The notes under the pieces: model-generated
What the model saw: only the letters and a program-made list of their open reading frames with translations
The model's database searches: none
What the model was told of the DNA's origin: nothing
Translations under genes and position numbers: made by a program
Shown here: positions 1 to 10,300 of the stretch, piece by piece
Numbering within the stretch: position 1 is the first letter of the stretch
Layout: each line of letters opens with the position of its first letter
NCBI RefSeq assembly: GCF_949628265.1
Contig: NC_088788.1
Span: forward strand, 2,170,001 to 2,234,000
Origin: Cloeon dipterum
Taxonomy: Eukaryota > Arthropoda > Insecta > Ephemeroptera > Baetidae
Direction: 5' to 3'
DNA: 64,000 nt

Positions 1-132
1 TGCACCGCGGAGCTGCATGCAGATGGGGCGAGACTGGAACAAAGGTCGCTTCTTGCATAATGAACAGCCAATAAGAGAAGGTGCATCTTTGAAGCGAGAT
101 AAGCCCTAATCACGTGGCGCGTCTGCCACTTT

Positions 133-139
133 TATAAAA
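133..139 (+). promoter_or_regulatory. TATA box of the vanin-like gene
   Basis: TATAAAA lies about 42-48 bp upstream of the ATG at 181. With the usual spacing of about 30 bp, transcription would start near 160-165 and leave a leader of about 20 nt. An earlier ATG at 140 opens only a short frame that stops before the main start, and it would lie upstream of the predicted transcript start. Confidence 0.6.
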
Positions 140-180
140 ATGTGCTCAATCGCGTGCATCTCGACTCGATTCCAATTCAA

Positions 181-3100
181 ATGACGCGCCGGCTCTTCCT
201 TTTGTTCCTCGCGGCTGCTTTGTCTGCCTTCGGAGCGGCACAGGTACACACACAGACCCACACTTTTCATACGCATCTTCCAAATTACCCGAATTTCAGG
301 CGCAATCCAGCTATGTGGCGGCGGTCGTCGAGTTTTACGCCCTCGGCGGCACGTTCCAGCAGAACATCCAAAAGTACGAAGAGCTCATCGCCGAGGCTTC
401 GTCGCAGGTAAAGATTTAAAATTGAAATGGCAAAGCTGAAAAAATAAACAGTGCGTCAGCGTGGAAATATTCGTTTTTAATTCATGTTGGCATTTTTAAT
501 TAAAAGCCATTGAGAGCAGCAGCAAAAAGCTTAAATCAGCCTGACAGTAATGAATTTTCAAATATTAAAATGTGAGCGCGAGAGAGAGACTGACATTGAG
601 CACGGTAAAACATCAATGTAACCCGCCAGCGTTTGGGATAACGATTTTAATCATTTATTTTACACTAAAACCTTTTTCATAAATAGCCGGGAAGTCCTCT
701 GACAGAGACTCTTTTTGGCATGAATTAAAAAATCCCGAATATTGAAGGGAATAAATTTAAATTTTGCAAAATGCATTTAATTTAATTATGACATTTTGAG
801 ATATTTACCGCTGATTTTGGAAAAAAGATGAATTTTTAGGCTCCCGGTAAAGCGCGGTTCGAGTAAATTTGCCCAGATTTCGGTACAAATTTGATCACAC
901 CTTGAATTATTGTAATTATTTTAGACTTCATGAAGTTTCTGAGCCCACCAATCCATTCTTGAGGGTCAAATTAAGTTAGATTTATTCAAAGATGCTGTAA
1001 AAATGCGAATTGCTTTGCGACACTTATTGCCACGCCCCGCCCTTATTAATGTTCCTGGGAAACACGCCCTCATTCCAAAATTCCCGCAAATTTTCAGTTA
1101 AATTGAAACATTTTCCAGAGAACCACGCCCTCTTTTCAATAATTTCCGTGAATTCTGAGTCGAGTTTGTTTTTTCCCCACTCTGTGTGACACGTTCCAAA
1201 CCTTCTTGTAATTTTCCTGAAATTCACGCCCCCAATTCGAGATTCCCTCGGGTTCTCTCAGTAAAATCGTTAAATGTTTTTCATGCCACGCCTCCTTTTC
1301 AGTTTTCCAGAAAACCACTCATTCCAAAACTCCATCGATTTTTCTCACAATTTTACAACTGTCCCCAGCTTTGTAACAAGTGCCACGCCTCCTTCTTAAA
1401 AGTTCTTAGGAACCACGCCCACATTTACCGAAATTATTTACTTAAAAGACCGTCTTTCTCGAAGTTTTTTCTGACCAAAAGGGCAGTGCGACGTGCGAAC
1501 TTTTTCCCCGCCAAAACAATATTAATGCGAAAAGTGCGCATGCGTCAGAGCTGGTTTGAGCACTTGCAGAGAGACCGCCTGCACGAATGAATTCTTTGTC
1601 AGATCCAGCCAGCTCTGACGCATGCGCACTTCTCGAATTCATATTGTTTTGGCGGGAAAAAAAAGTTCGCAAGTCGCGCTTGCCAATTTGGTCGGAAAAA
1701 CATTCACTTTGCCTAATTCGACCCTCAGGAATCGATTGGTGGTCTCAGAAACTTCGTCAAAGACGCTCTTTAATTGGGCTGAAACGATGCATCAAAACCC
1801 CATCTAAAATTCACAGTCAGAACGATGAGAAAAAACTAATCGAAACCCTCTTATATGGTGAATGTAAATTTATTGGCAAATAATTGAGCCCTTGAAAATG
1901 AATTTCATGCATGCGAAAGTGATTTATTCGCGCGAAGCACTCGTCAGCAGGGCAGCCGAGCCACTCGGCAATCAGCCTGAAGTATGTGCGAATAATTGGT
2001 CTCGATTTGGCAGTCGGCCGAGATCATCGTGTTCCCCGAGTACGGGCTGACGACGACCGCGGTGGCCGTGTCGCGGCCCTTGAGCATCGCCGTGGGCCAG
2101 GAGGCGCCGGACCTGAACTCGAACCCTTGCCTCGAGCTGCCGCCGAGCAGAGCCAACACCGAGGTCAGTGCTCAAGCAATAATAATTAGAGATTCGCTGA
2201 TTAACGCGTTTCGCAGGCGCTGCGACGGCTTTCTTGCGCCGCCCGCAACTCGTCCATCTACGTGGTGGCCAACCTGATCGAGAGGCAGTTTTGCGGCGGG
2301 CAGCAGACGTGCGCCGCCGACGACTACTTGATTTACAACACCAACGTGGCGTTCGACACTAATGGCACTCTCGTCGCCAGGTATTCTATTATTTATGCCA
2401 ACCCCCCCGGATGCGTCAGCACGCACCCTTTTTGCATCGAATTTGCGGCGCCTAGGGCGGAAAATAATGTGAAAGCGAGTGAGCAACGGCCGGAATTCCT
2501 CCTTTCATCGCTTCCATCCGTGCGGTTTCTTTTTTTTTGCGCGCGCCGCAGAGAAGAATTTTGAACCTAATTTTAGCCCACAGAGTACATTCAAATTTAT
2601 GAGAAAGGGTTGGGAATTTAATAGAATTTAATCTGTAGGTCTGATTTCCTTGTTGGAAAGCAATTAAGCCACACTTAAAACCGTCTAAATCCCCGATGAA
2701 GCCTGATTTTCAGATGAAAACCCAATTGAGGTGGTTAATAGATCGATGAATCAACTCTTTTTATTAATGCACACATTTTAAGTTTATTTAAAATGATTTA
2801 ATTCCAAATAAAAACACTTCAAACCGGAGAAATCGGCAAGAATTTTCTACAAGAAGAATCGTCGACGCTGATTGGCTGACAACGCGCATGTCAGATTCTC
2901 CCGCGCAACTAACTACGCTTGCAAGCTGTTGCTACGTTGCTAAGCAACCGCGCGGAAGCTGCTAGCGCGTTTTTGTTGTCAGCCAATCAGCGATGAGGAT
3001 TTTTCTGGCAAAAAATTCTTGCTGCTTTCGCTGATTTTCGTGATTTGATTCGCAATTAAATTGGTTTAAACTGAAATGGCCAGTTGACAGAAGCATCAAA

Positions 3101-6003
3101 AACTGCCTAAATTCGGAAAACTTATTAAATTTCCATTTTTGCCAATTTAATTTACTATTTTCGCACAAAATTCGTCTGAAACTCATGGCCGTTAGGGGAC
3201 ATTTAATTTTTTTTAAAATAAAAATAACCAAAATTAAGTGCATTTATTCGATACGCTTCTCAGATTTTTTTCATTTTATGGCTATCAGCAAAGAATATTT
3301 TTATTGATTTACAAAAGACAGATGGATTCCATTATACCGTCTAAAATTCCCAACCCTTTTAATAAGAGCACTCTCGATGTTATACTTTCATTAAAACCTG
3401 CGTTTCCTTCCTTCCTTCCTTCCCTGCTCTCGTTGCAAGAAAATTGAAATTGTAAACCATTCATCCATATCCTGCGTCGCCTTAACGAGCGCAATTAATT
3501 ACATTGAAATATCGACGACGACGATGTGCGCGAGTGATATATAGGCAAGCCGCTCGGCACAACTGCAACGCGCGCTGCCTATCCACTTCATTATTTGTAA
3601 AAAAAAGAGTCACAGATAATGAGAGAGAAAATTAATGAGGCCTCTTTCACTGCAAAGATACCGCAAATTCAATTTGTACGGCGAACCGGCGCTCAACACG
3701 ACCGACGAGGTGGACATTGCCGTCTTCAACACGACTTTTGGCGCCACATTCGGCACGTTCACCTGCATGGATTTGCTCTTTTTCAACCCCGGCATGCGGC
3801 TGGTGCGCGAGTTCGGCGTCACCGACATCGCATTTCCGACCGCCTGGTTCTCCGAGCTGCCCTTTCTGACAGGTAATTTATTGAGAGGAAGAAATGTTGA
3901 CCTCTCTACATCTTATCGCACCTTCTTCATACATGAACTCTTTCTAAAGAGGTTTCTAAATCAATTCCTCTGAGTTCTCCAGGATATACTTGAGATAAAT
4001 TATAATAGAACGTTTTAAAAAATTATTTAAAAAAATTTCTTGGCTGTAAATTAGTTTTAAATATTTTTTGAATGAAATTTCTGGTAGTTTCAGCATTTTA
4101 TTGTTTGTCTTTACGATTTGAAATAACAAAATCAGTTGAATTTCAGACTTTGCCAATTTTATAACAAATTTAAACAACAACCAGGGAAATTTTTAGCTTT
4201 TTCCTCGATTTTTAGATGCAGGATGAAAGGTTTTATTGTATTTTCAGCCGTGCAGGCGCAGTCGGCGTGGGCCATCGGTCTTGGGGTGAATTTCCTGGGG
4301 TCGGGCTACAACCTGCCCTCGGTGGGCAACAGCGGCAGCGGCGTCTACTCTGCCGAGCAAGGGGTGCTGGCGTCTGTGATGGCCCAAGAAAACGGCACGA
4401 GGCTGCTGGTGGCGCGGGTGCCGATCAGCCCGGCGCGCAAATACTCGGCCAATCGAGAAAGTGGGCAAATAAGGAGAGGCTCGCCTGCCACGTTCGATCT
4501 GCTGCTGAAGAACGACAATCTGCGAAACTACACGTCGGCGCCTTTGACGCCCGAGATCGGCTCAAACCTGACGTTGACACACTGTCAGGCTGATCTTTGC
4601 TGCACGGTTGATTACCAGCTCGAGTTAGTCGACGCGTCGGGCGCTTTCAATTACCGGCTCGTCGTAATAGACGGCATTGTTACCCACGACGGAGGAAAGT
4701 ACGTCAATAGGGAGCAGGTATTTGCCTCAATCTGTTTCAAACTCGTAATTATGTTTACAATCAATAGTAAGTGTTGCAGATAAATAGGATTGGGAATTGA
4801 AAAACCCACTGAAGCTCCATTTTTTGCATTCCAATCGATTCCTGAGGGTCGAAATAGGTAGGGTTTATAATTTTTTCGACCGAATAACGTTTTGTGACGT
4901 GCGGAAAGAGGCGCAAAGAGAAACGCCTGTTGTTTTGGCGCGAAAAACGCAAGAATTTTTTGGTCAATACTGCGCAAGCGTCACAGCGTCCAATGCTAAA
5001 CACGAAGCTACAGCTGGAGCAGGCGACAGTAGAGACATCTGGTCATACCCAGCAAAAGAGCAGTGAAGCATAACAGTCACGTGACTCAATCCGGCCATCT
5101 CATTGGCCGAGAGCAAGCGCGCATCTCTCTTGGCTTCCCCCTTCCACTCCGTCCAAGCGCAAGTCACACTCCTCAGATTGGGGGTAATACAAGAGGAGGG
5201 AGAAGCTCTTAGCCAATGAGATGACGGGATTGTGTCACGTGACTGCTCAAACTGCGTGAACTTCGCTACTCTTGCTGGGTGTGAGCAGATGTCTCTACTG
5301 TCGCCTGCTCTCTCAGCTGCCAATGCTAAGCTCGTCAGAGGGGCGACGCCTGCGCAGTAGCGAACAAAAGATTCTTGCGTTGCGCGCGCCAAAGCAACGT
5401 GCGATTTTTTCTTTGCACCTCTGCTCGAACGTCACAAATAGTTTTTTGATCGAAATAGCAATTTACCCCACCTATTTCAACCCTCAGGAATCGATTGGAA
5501 CGTAAAAAAGGGTTTCAGTGGGTTTTAAAGGCGGCTTTTAGAAGGTTTTGGGCTACTTTTTTCCATCAAATTCCTTAAAAAAACTCGTCGTTCATGCACA
5601 GAATAATTTATGCAGTCTGTCATGTTTTTTTATTATTTGTCAAAGTCCTACTTTCCGGTAAAAAATATGAAGTGAAAAATCGAGTATTATGTTTCTTTAG
5701 GTGTGCTCGGTGATTGCGTGTTCCGGGGCAGAAACGACGAGCTGCTCTGACGACCTGAGTCTGTCGACCTATTCGGCGAACACGCTGTTCAAATCGCTGG
5801 TCGTTTCCGGCAACTTCAGCACCGATTTGCTGCAACCAAACACGCTGGTGGTGCCTTCGCTGGATGTGCTGCGGCCTTCGGACGATTTCCTCTACGTGCC
5901 GAGTTTTCCCACGTCCGCGTCGCGCTTGCGGTTGACGAGGAGCGTCAGCAATTTGCACGCTTTCGGCATTTTCAGCCACGACTTCGAGCCGGCCGACGCG
6001 TAA
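181..6003 (+). CDS. Vanin-like / biotinidase-family amidase (7 exons, 490 aa)
   Basis: Exons are 181-243, 300-407, 2014-2163, 2217-2380, 3658-3872, 4248-4717 and 5701-6003. All introns are GT-AG, the phases agree, and the sum is 1473 bp. The protein belongs to the nitrilase superfamily, whose vanin/biotinidase members cleave pantetheine to pantothenate and cysteamine, or biocytin. The catalytic triad is visible: Glu66 in FPEYG, Lys165 in RYRKFNL and Cys198 in FGTFTCMD. Spacings are 99 and 33 residues, as I recall for mammalian vanin. Residues 1-21 form a signal peptide. Several N-glycosylation sequons (NTT, NGT, NYT, NLT, NFS) fit a secreted enzyme, and the C-terminus has no hydrophobic GPI-type tail. 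About 490 aa is normal for the family. The start at 181 is the first ATG in frame with the signal peptide. Intron 2 holds a long family A repeat and intron 6 a family B repeat. Substrate (pantetheine or biotinyl amide) cannot be told from sequence. Confidence 0.9.
921..1773 (+). repeat. Family A foldback repeat, long form (copy A-L1)
   Basis: It lies in intron 2 of the vanin-like gene. It begins with a degraded terminus (tgaagtttctgagcccacc and the shared core), followed by about 480 bp with repeated CCACGCC boxes. A foldback block with TGCGCATGCGTCAGAGC arms follows, and it ends cgtcaaagacgctctttaat. No coding capacity is seen. Confidence 0.8.
2740..3225 (-). repeat. Family D foldback repeat with X-box-like centre (copy D1)
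   Basis: It lies in intron 4 of the vanin-like gene. The core foldback pairs gacgctgattggctgacaac with tgtcagccaatcagcg. Between them lies the palindrome GTTGCTAAGCAAC (2936-2948). It is the reverse complement of the copy at 30.3-30.8 kb. Confidence 0.75.
4801..5526. repeat. Family B foldback repeat (copy B1)
   Basis: An element of about 726 bp in intron 6 of the vanin-like gene. The termini are aaaacccactgaagc and its inverse. Arms carry the core shared with family A, then a TTTTGGCGCG...GCAAGAATTTTTTGGTC stretch. The middle has GTCACGTGAC-type and CATTGGC motifs in inverted order. No coding capacity. Confidence 0.8.
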
Positions 6004-6220
6004 ATTACAGCAGTTTTTTTTTCGCCGATTTAATACCGACCGAGGCTCGAAATACCGTCAGCGTCAGAGAGGAGAAACAGACCCGTGAGGGAAACAACGC
6101 GCGCGCGGTCTGTCTTGTGTCTTGCGGATGGATCTCGCGCGCTGACACTGTTTGATCTTTCCACCAAATATTGAACATTCCTCATCTCTGAAAAATCGCG
6201 ATAAATTTAGAATGAAATTT

Positions 6221-6226
6221 AATAAA
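6221..6226 (+). terminator. Poly(A) signal of the vanin-like gene
   Basis: AATAAA lies 218 bp after the TAA stop, in AT-rich sequence. It is the first canonical hexamer downstream of the coding region. Confidence 0.55.
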
Positions 6227-6753
6227 GACACTTGATGAAAAGCAAATTATAGCTGTTTTTGTGGCATTATATCCTGGTTGAAAGTTTGTTGTTCGCACAG
6301 AAATAAATAACATCATGAATTTGAGACCTTTTGCATAGATGACTGGCGGCTATTATAATTGTGATGCTTATAGTTTCTTAATGAACGCGTCAATTTGCTG
6401 ATGTTTGCATCTCGTCTAATTACAAGTCTGATTTGTGTTTTCAGGTGTGCATTAGCACACATCCATTAGTGCGCGCAGTGTGTTGTTTAAATATAGAGCA
6501 CGCAACGTAAACGCAGACACGCTGCTCTCGTGAACAGACAGTGCACGTACACAACGCGAGCAAATAGACCATGTAATTGAAAGCCTCAATGTAACGCATT
6601 GCTCAAGCAACAGGCAGACATTTAGTTTCCTTTAGCCTCGTCGTCAAGAAAATTTGTAACAGACGTAAAATAAAATTGGTGTTTTCTCTTTATTTATCAA
6701 TCGATCGGTTTAATTAAAATAAAAAGGGAAAACAAATTTGTAACTTCACACTT

Positions 6754-7331
6754 GGGTCCGGATTGCGATCTGTGTTGGTTATCGCCGGTCAGAATTCAAT
6801 ATGGCGTCGATATCTGTAATTTGTTTGAATATTCACCCATTTTGAAGCTGCGCAGTAAGCTTGTGCGCATCTTAAGCATGCGCAGTATGTTCAAATCGCT
6901 TATTAATCGGCCAGGGAGGCTGAAACTCATCACTGCGCATGCGTAACCCATATTAAAACCTTCTGCGCAGTCGTAATTCCCACCGGGGTTCAGGTAGCGA
7001 TCTGTTTTTGGTTCCCGCCGTTCAGAATTCAAAATGGCGTTGAAATAATGGAGACAAATCAGGAGACATTCCAGCGGCCAATGAGAAGCGTCGAAAAAGA
7101 GGCGTGCCGAGCTAATAATTTCATTCCCGCGCATTTTGTTACATTTCCATTAGCCTGATGTGCCATATCTAATGTTCGATTCACCAATTACCGTGCTAAT
7201 CAGCTGTTATACTACAGAAATAACAACAAAATATTTAAATTTTCCAATCCGATTTTATTTTACATTTCTATAATTTTCCCGCCTTACTCTACCAGACGCC
7301 ATATATCTGCGCGTCGCGGGAATCCGGACCC
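6754..7331 (+). repeat. Family C MITE-like repeat (copy C1)
   Basis: The terminal inverted repeat is GGGTCCGGATT with its exact inverse at the other end. An internal second copy of the terminal block begins near 6976. It contains tgcgcatgcgt and tgcgcatctt-type motifs, CCAATGAG, and GTTACATTTCCATTAGCCTG. Its right edge is 10 bp past the GT49 stop codon. Confidence 0.8.
7254..7259 (-). terminator. Candidate poly(A) signal of the GT49 gene, inside a MITE
   Basis: AATAAA on the minus strand lies about 83 bp after the TAG stop at 7342-7344. A T/GT-rich stretch follows some 25-40 nt further on. The hexamer lies inside the family C repeat at 6754-7331. It is absent at the equivalent place in the copy ending at 39047. 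Confidence 0.5.
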
Positions 7332-7341
7332 TGTGGTACAA

Positions 7342-10300
7342 CTACACATATTTTTCTCTGAGATTTCCGTGCCTCATGTGGTCGTGTTTGAGCAGAGCGA
7401 GTGGGTCCCGCTCGTACCGAGATATCAGCTCGGACAAGTGAGACTCGTGAAAAATGTGCAGGTCCGATGAAAGCGGCGTGGTGCTGATTTCATCTCGGTA
7501 GCCGCACAAGTAGGCATTGTCCAGCACATAGAACTGGTAATCCAGCATCAACATCTCGTAGACCTGAAATTAAAATATAAAAACTCTTATTTCTTCACAC
7601 TCTCTTTTGTATTTGGATCTGCGAGAGGCTATAGAAGTGCAATTTGGGTGCTTTGTGCGAAACTGCCGCTCCGAATGGGCGTGCAGACTTAAGCTGGCGA
7701 CGCAATAAAGCTCAAAATGAAAACTTACGAGCAAAGGAAACGCCTCGGCACGACGCACGAGGCTCGCTTTGCAGCACATGTGTGTCGGTGTTTATGTGCT
7801 CTTACGCTAGGTGCTGGTTAGGGCAAGACAAACGACACAATGATTCACGGCGCACTTTCCAACCGTAAACCCAAAGTAAAAGTCAATCGTGCTATTGGCA
7901 CCATCTTGAAATAGTGGGTTAAGTTGAGTGGCAATACAGAAAACAGGGCTGCGAAATTCAGAAGGGTACTGAAAAACAACTTTAAATATTTTTTTCTCAT
8001 GAATTCCTGGAAAAAACACGATAATATAGAACAAAATTGCCGGTGTATTTTGTTATTTTCGTTCTAAAATTAAAAAATTCAGCATTTGGAGATTTTTCTA
8101 GTGACATTTCAAATGTCTAGTCCAATTTTTAGGCTATAGGCATGATTTGGAATGAAATAGAGTGTTCAAAAAAATTGTTTCTGCGAGATTTCAGGTTTTT
8201 TTCGCAGTATTAATTATTAAAAAATGTTTTTTTTTACTTAAAGACCGCCTTTGATGAAGTTTCTGAGCCCGCCAATCGATTCCTGAGGGTCGAATGAGGT
8301 AAAATGGACGTTTTTCCGTTAAAAATAGTGCAGCGCGACGTGCGAACTTTTTTCCCGCCAAAACAATTTGAATGCGAGAAGTGCGCATGCGTCAGAGCTG
8401 GCTGGATCTGACAAAGAAGTCATTCGTACAGACGGTCTATCTGCAAGTGCTCAAACCAGCTCTGACGCATGCGCACTTCACGCATTCATATTGTTTTGGC
8501 GGGAAAAAAGTTCACACGCCGCGCTGCACACTTTAGTATGAAAAAAACTTCGTTAAAGACGGTATTCAACTAAAAATTCGGTAAATGTGGGCGTGGTTTC
8601 TAGGAACTTTTAAAAATAGGAGGCGTGGCACGTGTTGCAAAGCTCGGGATAATCGTTAAATTGTGAGAAACATCGATGGAATTTATGAATGGGGGCGTGG
8701 TTGTCCGGAAAATTGGGCAATTTTACAATTTAACTGAAAAATCGCGGGAATTTTGAAATAGGGCGTGTTTCTCTGGAACTTTAATAAAGGAGGCGTGGCA
8801 AGAAGTTTTGCAAAGCGCAGGAAAATCGTAAAATTGGTATTTTTACAGCATCTTTGAATAATTCTAACCTAATTCGACCCCCAAGAATCGATTGGTGGTG
8901 CTCAGAAACTTTGTCAAATTATATGAAGACGATCTTTAATTTATCTAAAATTGTTTGAATTGAACACCATATCCAAATGGTATGAATTTCAAATTTTTAA
9001 GACGAGAAACTTCTGAATTTCACAGCTCGGTGGGCAGACGAAGCAGAAAATAAATAGTAAGACCTGCGAGAACTTGGCCATGGCGTCTTGGGAGTAGCGC
9101 TCGTCGAAGCGCGGGGAGCCCAGTTTGGTCACGAATGCGGGCTGAAAGGCAAAGTTGAACTTTAACAGCTTAAAGGCGACCTCCACCCGGCTGCTGGAGG
9201 TTGCGCCGTGTCTCTGCCATCTTTGCAAAAGCGAAGCCGCGTACGCTTCTTCGTTATCTCCTTTGGGCCGAACTTTGCCGTCGAGAAAGTGGCTGAGCAG
9301 CTCGGCCCGGTTTTTCGGCATTTCGCCCCTCACCAGCACGTACTCCGGCAGCACGAAGGCCGACTTTTCGGCCTGGTCTCTGGTGGCCAAGAAGTCGGCG
9401 AGCGCCGCTGCACCTAGCTGCCGACGCCGCGATTAATTGCGTTTTTCGCGAAAATTGCGAAATAAATCGAACCGTTTCGGGGAAGAGCATGTGCGGGTCA
9501 ATGGAAGCGCGCCACTCGTTGTGGCAGTGTTCCAGACCGACGTTTCGCAGCATGCCAGCAGGCGGTCGGGCCAATTTCAATTGCCGGCCCGCGGTTATCG
9601 CTTGGAGCACCTCTCCGGCCGAGTGGCGACAGTCCAAATTCAAAGGCCCTGCTGTCTCCGCCACGTTTTGATCCAAGCTCTGCCCGTGGGGAACAATAAA
9701 GTGCACGCTCGCCTGCATCGAATTTCATTTTTTTTATTATTAAAGAGGTGAATAATTTATTAAATTTTAATCAGAGAGTTTCAGGAAGCAATTCCGATTG
9801 ATTTAATCATCTGTTTGCGGATTCTATGACACATGGAACTCTGCAAAATCTGAATATGGTAAAATTTTATATTTTTTGTAGGGAGAAATCACCTTTTTAC
9901 ACTCGGAAATTACACAATAATTTTCGAAGAAGGTGGAACACTTGCATATTATTGATTTTTTGCAGGTAAATTTAATTCTAAGCAAAACTAAATTTTTAGA
10001 TAGATTTTCAACGGGAACAAATGGAGATTTTGCCAAATATTCGCTGTCTGTCCCATTAAAAATGTGTTTATTATTACCCTTTGCCAGTTTTCAAAAATAG
10101 GAGCGTCAAATTTTCAAATTCCAGATGTAATAACAGGGAAAAAAATCAGAAAAAAATTGAAAAACTTACTTTTTTGACTCGGGGGGTGAAATAATAGCCA
10201 ATAGGGGTTTAGGGTTGGAATGAGCACCCCAAAAACTATTCAGCTCACCAGAGGAAGTCAAGCCAAATCGAATGGTGGGCAGTTTTTGCATTTCTGACGG

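Noticed and set aside
856..880. GGTTCGAG-like string as a tRNA T-loop
   Set aside because: No matching acceptor stem, anticodon arm or D-arm can be drawn around it.
1186..1883. Short open frames inside family A and C elements as transposase remnants
   Set aside because: The frames do not persist between copies and contain the inverted-repeat sequence itself. No DDE-like motif is visible.
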